64,000 bases of DNA from Tricholomella constricta (Eukaryota; Basidiomycota; Agaricomycetes; Agaricales; Lyophyllaceae), in NCBI GenBank assembly GCA_013368375.1, contig JAACJP010000007.1, positions 1,054,001-1,118,000 of the forward strand, in the 5' to 3' direction. The position numbers and the translations under genes were made by a program. Under the pieces are notes generated by a model that was not told where the DNA came from, ran no database searches, and was given only the letters and a program-made list of their open reading frames with translations. This document shows positions 37,105 to 47,644 of this stretch, piece after piece; within the stretch, counting starts at the first letter, position 1, and each line of letters opens with the position of its first letter.

Positions 37105-38089
37105 TTTTGCGTACTTAGACTAATTTTCATGCTTTGATATATAGGCGTGCGGTGCCGAGTACGTGTGAGTTGAACGTTGAGCTTTGGATGCGCATGATGG
37201 GGAACGAGCTCAGAAAACATACCATCCTTTCGAGTGCCTTCCTAATTGTTGAGGCTTTGCGATACTGCGTAAACGGACCCTTCTTATTTGGACAGTTGCT
37301 GCCATAGTACAGCTCGATGAAAGTATATACGGAGAACGGAGGCGGAAATAACGGATGACGGATGACAAATCGGGATGGGGGGACAACGGCTGTGAGGAAG
37401 AGGGAGGGGAGAGCTGGACAAGGAAAAACAATACTAGTAATAACAAATCGAGCAGGAGTAAAAAAACGAGGGAGTGCGCTTATAGCTAATGAGCGAGGTT
37501 GATGACGATCATGTAGCGTGCATGGTGCATAAAGCGTATGGCTCATCGCATCCTGCGAGACAGGGCGCCGAGTGGCTTGGGGCTTGGGAGGAAGGCATGG
37601 CGTGACATGGACGTTGAAGCCGAGGAGGCCATGGTCGGTCGAGCGGGCATATGCATGGTAGGTTGTGGAACGTGTCCGGGTGTACAAATGCTGATTGAAA
37701 AATGTCGATGTCAATGCTGAAGGATTGAACAACAAAGGGTCGCGATGCCTTGAGGAAAGAACGCGATTGTCCCAAGAATACCAGAAACAATGTGATGGAT
37801 GAGGAGTGCAGGAAAGTGTTGCGTGTGAAATAATGAAATGAAATGCGATGAGAGGTATAACGTGCGAAGAGAGTGTAGCGTGTGGCGTGTGTAGGCTGTA
37901 GTTGAGATGTTCGAGCAGATCCAAGATTAATTGCAGAGTCGAATCACCCAAGTTGGTCCAGACCGGGCCAACCAGTTTGAGGACATGAGTGAGCGTTCTA
38001 TGGGGACGCGGGCGTTGTGTTGTTTGTTTGTTTCGTTTTTATGCGAACCGGCGCTGTCTCCCCAAGGCTACGGCGTGTGTGTGTACCTT
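37105..38089. other. Convergent 3' region of RPN1 and cyclin gene 2
   Basis: Nearly 1 kb between two stop codons. The minus strand stays open for 274 codons (37951-37127), but the translation is Pro/Ser/His/Phe-rich without domain signs and directly follows the cyclin stop, so I read it as a chance frame in the cyclin 3' UTR or spacer. Confidence 0.55.
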
Positions 38090-40106
38090 TCATACCTCAT
38101 GCTCATCTATCAGCGCCCTCTCCGCCCTTTCTGCCTCCGACTCCTCCTGTTGCAATTGCAACTCCTCTGCTTGACGCTCAAGACGGATTTCGGCCTTTAG
38201 TTTGGGTAATTCCTTGTGTAAATCGACGTGCGTGCCTTCCGCCCATCGTTCTAGTGCCCAGCCTCTCATATATATGCTCGACTGGACGTGACATTGCGTC
38301 AGCAATGTTCAAACATCGGCACGAGAGGAAACCTACTTTGAAATACCGCTTCCCTGCGTACTTTTTGTGGAACGATTCGTGGCGTATGGGCTTCAGGATA
38401 TAGTTCAACATCAAATTCGCCGTGGGCACCAACGACGACTCCGGGTACGACGAGTAGTGGGCGAGGTTGGGCGTCTGCATTTAAAGACATGAGCTCGACC
38501 CTTTGCAACAAACCATCTAAACATACCCAGACTTCCATGCCGAGTGCAAGACGGGCCAGCCAAATCGATGCCCCAGCCATCAGCGATGGTGGCGCAGCGA
38601 TGAGCCGCCACTCCAGACACTCAATCTCCAATAGGTACTTGGCCAGGGTGCGGACCTTGACGTTGTACTCGTCGGCCTTGCTCACGCGGCGAAGATAGTG
38701 AACCGGGTTGGGGTAACTCAGGTTCCAGTCGAGGGTCTTCAAGACGTAGCGCTCGGCCTGAAGGATCTCAGACTCGGTGTATGACGCGTCGGCGCACTTC
38801 AGGAAGTGCAACACAGATGGTGCAACAATCTCCTCAAATTTCGCTGCGATGAACATGCATGTAACACCGACAAGTTGGAGCTTGGCGAGGGAGACGACAC
38901 GGGCAGAGAGGAACCGGTCGATGATGTTGACACATAGGAAGAGCGTCTCGGGCAGCAGACGAAAACGGACGTGTACTTGGATTAGCCAATCGGTGAGGAT
39001 CCCACGCATCTTCCACGCAAGTTCCTTTTGGCTTTCCATATAGTTGGGGTTCGGCATCGTTGTTTGCTTAATATATAATTTCAGTATAGGTGTGGATTCG
39101 GCATCGATGAATGCTTACTTCAATTTGCTTGAGATAATTGAAGATCTCGTTAACGTACTCGCTGACCATAAGAGGGTCATCGGCATCATCTGCATCCAAG
39201 TCATCCCATTCCGAGCCCTCCGGGTCAGCCTCGGGCTCTTCCGCGTACGCCTCGATCTCTGCGGCGAGCTTGGCAGTCGCCTCCTGCTCCTCGGCGAGGA
39301 GGCGAGCTTCCTCATCAGCGAAGGGGTCTTCCTCAGGAGCCTCGGACGATGTTCGCCGTTTCTTGAATACCCGACTAGCCTCGGCATCTTCAGCCGCTTG
39401 TCGTTGAGCAGCAGTGGAAGAACGCGTCGATGTCCGACGATGAGTTTCAGTACGACGGACGGCAGCTGCCACGTTCTCTTTCGAGACAAGAGTCTTGCGT
39501 ACTGTGAGGCTCGGAAGTGTCTGCGCCGGTGGATCGACGACCATAGCATTATCGTCCTGTGCCTTGACGCCCTTCGGGGCATCCTTTACCGATTCCGAAA
39601 CCTCGGCTTTCGCAAGATTTGTTGCGGTCCGTGTCGTCTGGCGAGTGCCCGCCACAGTCCTCAGTGGTTGGCGCGTCGAGGGTGCCTTGGACTTGATCAC
39701 CACGCCGTCAAACTTCTCCTTGACGTCGTCCTTGTCCTTCCCCTTGCCTGTGGGCTTATTATTCGTCATCAAACCAGTCACCTCGCCAAGCGCCTCTCGT
39801 TTCCTCTTTCCAGCAATAGCGTCTCCCTTATTCTCACCAATGGCGGCATTTATTTTACCCCGTGACGCAGCCGTGCCAGCGGTTGCTCGACTGGTCCCGC
39901 CAGTGGCAGTGGTGGCAACAGCCAAGGAAGAGGGTTTCGCGCGAGTTGTAATTCGTGATGGGCGAGCGTTGGCATTTTCAGTGTCCTTGGCCGTCGCCGT
40001 ACGCGTTGTCCGCGTTATACGACGAGTCTATATGACGGTGTGAAATTGAGTCAATTGGAGCCCGCTGTATGCAGAAAGAGGCTCCTACAGGGAGATTTGA
40101 AGACAT
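38090..40106 (-). CDS. B-type mitotic cyclin, paralogue 2
   Basis: Five exons on the minus strand (40106-40089, 40027-39119, 39066-38527, 38474-38337, 38281-38090) give 1797 nt, or 598 residues. The third and fourth exons have exactly the same lengths (540 and 138 nt) and phases as in cyclin 1. The tiny first exon codes MSSNLP. The N-terminal half is disordered and holds a destruction-box-like REAL motif, and the cyclin box reads ESQKELAWKMRGILTDWLIQ, RLLPETLFLC and AAKFEE. It is a Cdk1 partner for G2/M like cyclin 1. Compared with cyclin 1 it has a longer acidic and Gln-rich C-terminal tail. A single ACGCGT lies at 40265, about 160 nt upstream of the start. Confidence 0.93.
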
Positions 40107-41071
40107 GACGGCTCGCCGCTGTGTAAATACCTGTGAAGGGAGGTGGTGGTGGGTGTGGCGGAGACAGTGGAGGAGCAGCAGACAAGGGAGGCACCGAAAA
40201 CCAATCTGTACTCAACATCACGTGCATCTGCCACGGAGCAAATAACTGACAATAAACAATCGAGACGCGTCAAGTCATGTGACCGTTGACCCTGGATCAG
40301 GATACTCTCACGGACGTCGCGGCGCGCGCTGGCCTCATGTACCGACTCCAGCAACCCATGGCGGCTTGCGAGAGAGGTATGCTACCTGACTACATATTTA
40401 TATGCAGACAAACCAATCCTTCAAATTCAACCCCTATACTGCCCCCCTATTTTCGTTTTCATACATGCTGCAACACGGCGAGAGGTCGATGCTGGTGGAA
40501 GCAATGGGCATTGTGTACCAGTTGTGTACTGTTCAAATCATTAATTTAGTTATTTCCTATGCGCGGTTCATTGATACTAGTTATGCGCTGCGATTGGATG
40601 AGCAGACCGAAGGTTTGCCGGAAGGTCTGTAAAAGGGCAAAGCCGGGTACAGCTGGGTAGGAGACTCCGAGAAGTTGCCGAGGAAATTTGAAATAAAAGT
40701 CGAGAGTGCGCTCGTCGCATTTGAATCGCCTGTAATGCTCAGCATAGACTTTCCGTCGACGTGGAGGATGGCGGAGGAAACAGAAAAATTTACAAACACT
40801 TGGCGTTGATTGCACCTTGCTCCCAACACATCTCATGATCATCGATAAGTAGCTCACTCCCTTTCTGTCGTATATCACCAGCTGTGATTCATGGATCGTC
40901 CTTTGATTACACCTTCCTATCCCGATCTCCACATTCTATGTAGTCTGTAGTCCCTTTGGCGGTGAGCCTCGCAGCCGGTCGAGTTGGTTAAGTTTTTTTT
41001 CGGCTAGATCAATTATGAGGGTCATAAAGCTTGTCCGCTGTCCTCAACAACCTCAAGGCCCCTCATAACTT
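40107..41071. other. Intergenic region between divergent cyclin 2 and prolyl-tRNA synthetase
   Basis: Holds the promoters of both genes: the ACGCGT at 40265 for the cyclin, and a CT-rich and T-rich area near 40970-41060 before the synthetase. No coding frame is credible; a 128-codon open stretch on the minus strand (40932-40546) lacks an ATG at its head and matches nothing. Confidence 0.5.
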
Positions 41072-41218
41072 ATGCTCGCTGCCTGGCATGTTGCAAGGCA
41101 GCTATATCGATGCAGGACTTCCCATCTGATAAGAGTCAGATTGGGTTGCTCCGAGTCACAGAAAAAACTTGCGGTCTTTATACCACGTCGCGCCTTGAGT
41201 ACATTTCAACCAAATACC

Positions 41219-43639
41219 ATGGCCTCGCTCGACTCCATCACTACTTCCCTCGCGGCGCTCTCCATAAAACCCACTGCAACCATTGACCATGCCGCCACCA
41301 CCTCTCCAGCAACATGGAAGGAAGCCATAATCGCCAACGAATCTGCACCCAAGTCCTTTGAACTCATCAAAACTCTCGTCTACAAGCCCAAAACGGCAAA
41401 GACGGCGACCCCAGTCCCCGTCGTCGTTATTGCGCGAGATGCGACGGAAACCAACTCGAGTGCGATTGGCAAGGCACTCAACTTGAAGGAGCTGCGATTG
41501 GCCGCTACCGATCTCCTCACGGAATTTTTCTCACTTGATAAGGATTCACGTATGTTAATGTCTCTCTCCAACCCCCCCTTTACCATGTCCTGACCTCCTC
41601 AATTACCAGTGTCCCCGCTCGCACTGAACGGGCAGAACTTCCCCAAGGTCCAGACGATCGTTGATTCATCGATCGCATCCTCCTCGGCCCTCTTTGCACT
41701 CCACGCCCACTCTTCCAGTTCCACTGTTTTCCTCACTGGTGCGGACATCCTTGCGTACCTCCAGAAGCTCGAGACCGCCGATGTAAAGATCCAAGAGCTG
41801 GATTTCCACAACTTGGTTCCCTCCCTCGCATCAGCGACACACACATCCAGGGCTCCTGTCAAGGAGAAGGAGGACGCCAAGATCGAGGGCGCCGTCCAAA
41901 TCGCCATCGGCGTCAAGAAGGAGGTCGACTTTTCGGCATGGTACACGAACGTGAGTGTTCAAGGACTGCTCAACACGATTATTCACTAACGGGTAGATCA
42001 GGTTCTTATCAAAGCCGACATGCTGGACTACTACAGCGTCAGTGGATGCTACATCCTGAAGCCGTGGTCGTACAGCATCTGGGAGGAGATCCAATCGTGG
42101 TTCAATGTCGAGATCAAGAAGCTAGGCGTGCAGAACTCCTACTTTCCCATGTTCGTTTCCGCCAAGGTCTTGGAGCGCGAGAAGGACCACATCGAGGGTT
42201 TCTCCCCGGAAGTCGCTTGGGTCACCCGTGCCGGCCAGTCCGATCTCGAAGAACCCATCGCGATTCGTCCGACCTCTGAAACCGCCATGTACCCCTGTAT
42301 GTGTTTTTTATTCTCACATTCACATTCTCGAGCTCACGCGAGGACCAGACTACGCTAAATGGATCAAGAGCCACCGCGACCTCCCACTGAAACTGAACCA
42401 GTGGAACAGCGTCGTACGCTGGGAATTCAAGAACCCGCAACCGTTCCTGCGCACGCGCGAGTTCCTGTGGCAGGAAGGGCACACCGCGCACCTCACAAAG
42501 GCCGAGGCCGACACCGAGGTGCTCCAGATCCTTGACCTCTACCGGCAGGTGTACGAGGACCTGCTCGCGGTCCCCGTGATTCCGGGCATCAAGTCCGAGA
42601 AGGAGAAGTTCGCGGGCGGGCTGTATACCACGACGCTCGAGGGTTACATCCCGACGTCGGGGCGCGGTATCCAGGCCGCGACATCGCACTGCCTGGGCCA
42701 GAACTTCTCGCGCCCGGAGATGTTCAATATCTTCGTGGAGGATCCGAATGACTCGACGAAGAAGACCTACGTGTGGCAGAACTCGTGGGGTCTTTCGACG
42801 AGGGCGATCGGTGTGATGGTCATGGTGCATGGCGATAACCAGGGGTTGGTACTGCCCCCGCGCGTTGCTAGCATCCAGGTTGTGGTCGTCCCGTGCGGTA
42901 TCACGGCCAAGACGTCAGACGAGCAGAGGGCAGAGATCAATGATGCCTGCGACGAGCTCGCAAAGACGCTCCTGAAGGCTGATATCCGGGCAAAGGCCGA
43001 TCTTCGGGATGGTTATACTCCGGGCTGGAAGTTCAATGACTGGGAACAAAAGGTCTGTGTATCGGCGCTTATCATCGAAAAATGTTGTGTGCTGATTTGA
43101 GCAGGGTGTGCCCATCCGCCTCGAGATTGGACCGAACGACCTCGCGAAGCAGCAGACGCTCACTGTGCGCCGCGACACGGGTGCCAAGAACCCGGTCTCG
43201 CTGAACGATATCGGAAGCACCATCAACGCGCTGCTGACGACGATCCAGAGCGAGATGTTCACGCGCGCAAGGGACGCGTACAACTCGCGCATCAAGGAGG
43301 TGACGCACTGGGACGATGTCGTGCCCACGCTCGACAACAAGGGCATCGCCGTCATTCCCTGGTGCGAGGTCGAGGCCTGCGAGGACGACATCAAGGAGCG
43401 CAGTGGCCGATCGTAAGCGCTTGTGTTTTGAGATGTGATTATCATTCCGATCAACTGACCCGCATGTCCGGATCAACAGTGCAGAGCCGCAGGACGAGCG
43501 TGCGCCATCGGCCGGCGCCAAGTCGCTTGCTATTCCCTATGAACAGTCCCGCTGGACGCCGATTGAGCCTGGCAAGACCAAGTGCCCGGCGTGCGGAAAG
43601 GACGCAAAGAGGTGGACGATGTTTGGGCGGTCATACTAG
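41219..43639 (+). CDS. Prolyl-tRNA synthetase (eukaryote cytosolic type), possible dual-targeted form from 41072
   Basis: Six exons (41219-41549, 41610-41950, 42002-42296, 42349-43052, 43105-43412, 43480-43639) sum to 2139 nt, or 712 residues. An N-terminal region of about 190 residues resembles the extra domain of fungal ProRS. The class II core follows: [37 protein letters not shown] (motif 2 area), [26 protein letters not shown] and [18 protein letters not shown] (motif 3). An anticodon-binding domain ends it, then the family's Zn-binding-like C-terminus with CPACGK and a final Tyr. The ATG at 41219 has the strong context ACCATGG. An in-frame ATG at 41072 would add 49 residues rich in Arg and poor in acid, like a mitochondrial leader. 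Confidence 0.95.
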
Positions 43640-43874
43640 ATGAAATGGATAATTGTAGAGCGTGCCACTTGTATATTTTCGGCGCAATCTAAGTTTGAAT
43701 CAAGACATCGATGTATGTAACTGCCACCGTGGTCCCGGCCCCGCCACACAATGGACGGATGCAAGTAGGTGTGTCATGTGCTGATCCACTAATGGCATCT
43801 TCCATGATTCCCATACTGTAACAGCCACTTTATGCTCACCCATCCTCCACGACGTTGAACACTCTCCGATATCG
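43640..43874. other. Short spacer before the F-box-like gene
   Basis: 235 nt holding the synthetase 3' end and the F-box gene promoter. No element is recognised. Confidence 0.4.
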
Positions 43875-45230
43875 ATGCAGCCACGCCGGTCCATCCTCCG
43901 CCCGCGCCAGCCACCGCCTATTACGCCACTCTCCCTGGACATCTGTCACCGGATACCCACAGAAGTCTTTAGCATCATCATCGACAGGATTGCACGGTTC
44001 GACGTCCCTACGCTCAGGGTATGCAGCCTCGTGTGCAAGACATGGCTCGCTGTCAGCAGATCCCACCTTATCCCGACACTATCACTGAACGCAAAGAACA
44101 CAAAGAGCTTTCTCCGACTGCTCAATTCACCGCACGCCACGATATCCCGCGGAGTGCACCACGTCTCCGTCCAGGGCGACTCGGATGCCATCAGCCACCG
44201 CAAAAGCCGAGAGAGCAGGATCTACCCGGTGGACATGATTATAAATGGGGGCACACTCACCTGCGACGAATCCCTCCTCCTCCGAAGCCTTGCGCCCTTC
44301 CCCTCGCTCACGTCCCTCTCCTTCTCCTGGCTCCGCGACGGACTCTCGCCCCCAACAAGCGCCGCGCTCATCTGCGGCTTCCCCGGACTGACGGACCTCG
44401 AGTTCCGGACCTGCTCCTTCCCCTCCTTTACCGAGTTTGCGCGGACAGTCTGCGCTCTGCAAGCCCTGCGGCGGCTCGCGCTGGCAGACGTCACATGGGA
44501 CGACCTCAGCCTGCCCGAATGCGACCCCGCGTCGGAGTCGGCGAGTTCCAGCTTTAAGCGCCCGCCGGCGGGGCTGCAGACGCTGGAGCTGTACCTGTCG
44601 CCGATCGGGCACCTGTGCACGTGGTTGGCGGGGCACTCGGACGCGCTGGTGCAGCTGGAGACGGTGCGGCTGTGCAGTGCGTTCTGGGAGGACGTGGATG
44701 CGGTGGCGATTGCGTGGATGCTGCGGCGGCTGGGGCGCAAGGTGCGGCACCTCAGCCTCCCGTGGCACCTCCCTGAAGGTGCGTGTGTTGGGTTTGGATG
44801 TGTGTGCTTGCTCATTGACGGAGGGGCGATAGTGGACTTGTCGCACCACACGGAGCTGAGGACGTTGAGGATCAGCCATCTGTGGTTCAAGCCGTATGCG
44901 GAGGCGGCGGCAGAGGACTGCTTCACGACGCGGGGGATTGAAAAGACGCTGCTGCAGTTAAACTCGGCGTATATCAGGAGCATCGAGTTCAGGGTGTTGC
45001 TTGTGTTTGGGGGCGAGCTGGGGCTGGACTGGGAGAAGATGAGGCGGATATTGGCGAGAAAGTGCTTTGCAGGGCTGCAACTGCTAACGTTTGGGCTGCC
45101 AGTGCTTGACAGAAAGGTCAGGGCGATCTTGAGAAAGCTTTGGGGTGGGGCCACTGACGTCAACGAGTCACGTCGGCGTTCCCGGAGGAGACTGACTCGT
45201 CTTCAGGTCGACGAGGTCTTTGGACCGTGA
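43875..45230 (+). CDS. F-box-like / leucine-rich-repeat-like protein
   Basis: Two exons (43875-44778 and 44833-45230) give 1302 nt, or 433 residues. The 54-nt intron is stop-free, so the unspliced frame stays open. Residues 20-60 (DICHRIPTEVFSIIIDRIARFDVPTLRVCSLVCKTWLAVSR, given here in parts: IPTEVFSIIIDRI and LRVCSLVCKTWL) match the F-box as found in the many basidiomycete F-box proteins, which link substrates to SCF ubiquitin ligases. The rest has loosely repeated Leu-rich segments (LTSLSFSWL, LTDLEFRTC, LRRLALADV, LQTLELYL, LRTLRISHL) that suggest degenerate LRRs. The C-terminus is Arg-rich. Parts of this gene's tail are duplicated at 54.0-54.4 kb. Confidence 0.75.
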   Translation: MQPRRSILRPRQPPPITPLSLDICHRIPTEVFSIIIDRIARFDVPTLRVCSLVCKTWLAVSRSHLIPTLSLNAKNTKSFLRLLNSPHATISRGVHHVSVQGDSDAISHRKSRESRIYPVDMIINGGTLTCDESLLLRSLAPFPSLTSLSFSWLRDGLSPPTSAALICGFPGLTDLEFRTCSFPSFTEFARTVCALQALRRLALADVTWDDLSLPECDPASESASSSFKRPPAGLQTLELYLSPIGHLCTWLAGHSDALVQLETVRLCSAFWEDVDAVAIAWMLRRLGRKVRHLSLPWHLPEGACVGFGCVCLLIDGGAIVDLSHHTELRTLRISHLWFKPYAEAAAEDCFTTRGIEKTLLQLNSAYIRSIEFRVLLVFGGELGLDWEKMRRILARKCFAGLQLLTFGLPVLDRKVRAILRKLWGGATDVNESRRRSRRRLTRLQVDEVFGP

Positions 45231-45310
45231 GAATCTATCTAGTCATACCTTCACCAGTGCAACCGTATATTAAATACTCAATCCACCATGCTTTCCTATC
45301 ATAATCATCC

Positions 45311-47383
45311 ATGCCTTCCGACCCCCGCTTCTCCCTCCCAGGCTTCGGCCTCCCTCTCAACTTCATCCCTCCCCAAGATGGCCAAGACCGTAAGCTCTTT
45401 AGGAATGCGCTCAACGAGAAGGATCTCGAGGACGGATGGGTCCAGTACGTATTGGAGCTCCTAGCACAGCTGCGTTCGCTGAAATCAATGGGCCACAGAC
45501 TACCCCTCACCACTCTCCGCGAATTCACCATGCTGCGTCTCATGAACGAGATCACGGACAAGCCCGACTGGCACAAGAAGGTCTGTCTGTGCGTCTCGTT
45601 CTGCAGACGCCTGGCGCTCCAGCTTTGATAGATCAACGACGATACCATCGTAGCCAAATGGCGTGCGGAGGCCCTGGCAGCTGCCCCTGAGAAGGACATC
45701 ACCGAATCGATGGTCGATTGGTGCATCGCCGAGCTCCAGTACAAGGCCAAGACCTTCGAAAACACTTGGTCTGTCAGCGTGTACAACGGCGACGTCGTCA
45801 AATCCGACCATGCTGTGCCTGCCGCGCTCAAAGACGCGCTCAAGGCAGCCGTCGCCCCGCTCGAACTGGTGCCCGCGCGAGAGAAGGATTGGCATCCAGG
45901 GTCTGATGAAAAGGTCCTTGACCTCGTGCACCCCTCCCTCTTCCCTCTGATCTACGGCAAGAGTAGGATCTTGCCCGATAGCCTCGTGGGGCTCGATGAT
46001 TGCGTCAAGCGCAGCGGTGAGGGCGTAATTATCCCTGTGCCTCCGCCCGAGGAAGCCGCCCTTGATCCTGCCCCTCGCCACCCACACCACCGTCGTCAAG
46101 ATGACGACAGCTCGACACCCTTCAGCCGCCGCTTCCAATGGCTTCCCTGCGAGGTCGACCTCTCCGGCGGCGAGGGCACCGCAAAGTACGTCCCTCTCGT
46201 TTATATCACATAGCACCTCTCTCACCTTGCGGCACTAACAGGATTACGAGCTACGTCAACAACCTGCACCCGGAGCACCACCGCGAGCTGTACTCTGTGC
46301 TTGAGCAGCTGATCGCGTGTGCCATCCCGCTGTGGAACCGCACCCTCACGCCGCTCGCTCAGCTCCGCGGCACCTCCACGAGCCCTCTGCGCATATCTTA
46401 CACCGACTGTGAGTACGACCCGGACCCCGAGAACGGGCCCGAGGAGGATGGGCCCCAGCAGGAGGAGGATGAAGATGAGGATTTGTATGATGAAAGGCGG
46501 AATGACTGGTATGCGGCGACGAGGAAGGTTGTGCAGCCGGAGCCTGGGGTGTTCGTGCCGCCCGAGAAGAACGAGGTGGGGGAGTCACTGGATCTCTGGA
46601 CAAAGTACAAGGAACGCGGGATTCAGGTGATCGTCAAGCTTGCCAATATTCATCTTACGCCTGAGAAGCAGACGTACGAGGGCGGGTCCTGGCACGTCGA
46701 GGGTAAGATGGTGAGCCTCTCCCCTGTCCCTAACCACCTTCCTGCCTCTGATCGTAGTCATTTCGCAGAACGAACACATCTGCGCCTCGGCGATCTACTA
46801 CTACGACTCTCACAACATCACGCCGTCGCACCTCGCCTTTCGGCAGCAGTCCGACACGGACACCATGGACGTCAACTACGAGCAAGACCACCGCGACTGG
46901 CTGCCCGCCGTCTTCGGGTGCGAGTCGGACGAGCCGGGCATTCAGGAGGTCGGCGCGGTCGAGACGCGCGAGGGGCGCCTCCTCACCTGGCCCAACATCC
47001 TGCAGCACCAGGTGCAGCCGTTCCGGCTCGCGGACGCGACGAAGCCAGGGCACAGGAAGATTGTGGCGCTGTTCCTGGTGGACCCTGGAATTAGGATCGT
47101 GTCGACGGCGAATGTGCCGTGCCAGCAGAAGGAGTGGTGGATTGAGAAGGTGGTAGAGGCGACGGCGGCGGCGGCTGGCGGGGGGGAGAAGGGGAGGGGG
47201 AATGCGATTGCGGAGTTGCCGCTGGAGCTGAGGGATCATATTTTTGAGGATGTGGAGGAGTTCCCGATTGGGCTGGAGGAGGCGAAGGAGGTGAGGGTGC
47301 AGCTTATGGAGGAGAGGAAGAAGTTTGTGGTCGCGCATGGGGAGGCGTTTGCGCGGCATGAGTTTTCGCTTTGTGAGCATTGA
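45311..47383 (+). CDS. DUF4246 protein, tandem copy A
   Basis: Exons 45311-45444, 45499-45580, 45632-46185, 46242-46710 and 46769-47383 give 1854 nt, or 617 residues. The protein begins RFSLPGFGLPLNF and ends in FSLCEH. Family landmarks are LYGK-like LIYGKSRIL, FQWLPCEVDL, ITSYVNNLHPEHH, QVIVKLANIHLTPEK, GGSWHVEG and PGHRKIVALFLVDPGIRIVSTA. Function is not established. H408-x-E410, H508 and R522 are spaced as in Fe(II)/2-oxoglutarate oxygenases, so an oxygenase role is a testable guess. An acidic linker (about residues 330-350) interrupts the fold. The first intron (45445-45498) is 54 nt and stop-free only in this copy. Copies B and C share all splice sites. Confidence 0.85.
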
Positions 47384-47644
47384 GGTGGCGCTGTGTTGCA
47401 AGGTTGCAACACTCTGGATTCGCGTTCATTTCGTTTGTAATTTCACATCTTAAGTATGGCATGATGCTCCGAAATGATAGCTCTGCATCATACGTTCTCG
47501 GTACTAGCAGGGGAATTCAAGATAGACGAAGCGGTCGCTTCGAAACCGTTGTTTTTGTTGTAAAATATTTTTCTGAATTATATAGCTTCTTCAATCGTGC
47601 ACCTGGCACCATGCTTTCAATTCGCTTTCCTATCCCAACCATCC
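47384..47644. promoter_or_regulatory. Upstream region of DUF4246 copy B
   Basis: Includes a segment (47507-47575) with AGGGGAATTCAAGATAGACG that recurs upstream of copy C at 54197-54262, followed by the shared leader CTTCTTCAATCGTGCACC just before the start. It is probably the promoter and leader of copy B. Confidence 0.5.

Noticed and set aside
37127..37951. Open frame of 274 codons on the minus strand
   Set aside because: Directly downstream of the cyclin 2 stop; Pro/Ser/His/Phe-rich with no domain and no sign of selection. Read as chance frame in a 3' flank.
40546..40932. 128-codon open frame between cyclin 2 and prolyl-tRNA synthetase
   Set aside because: No ATG at its head, no recognisable motif, and located where promoters are expected.
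42222..42830. 202-codon open frame antisense to prolyl-tRNA synthetase
   Set aside because: Covers the conserved catalytic exon on the other strand; composition is that of a shadow frame.
44127..45163. Long open frames antisense to the F-box-like gene
   Set aside because: GC-rich antisense shadows; Arg/Ser/Pro-rich with no domain, while the plus strand has a consistent gene.
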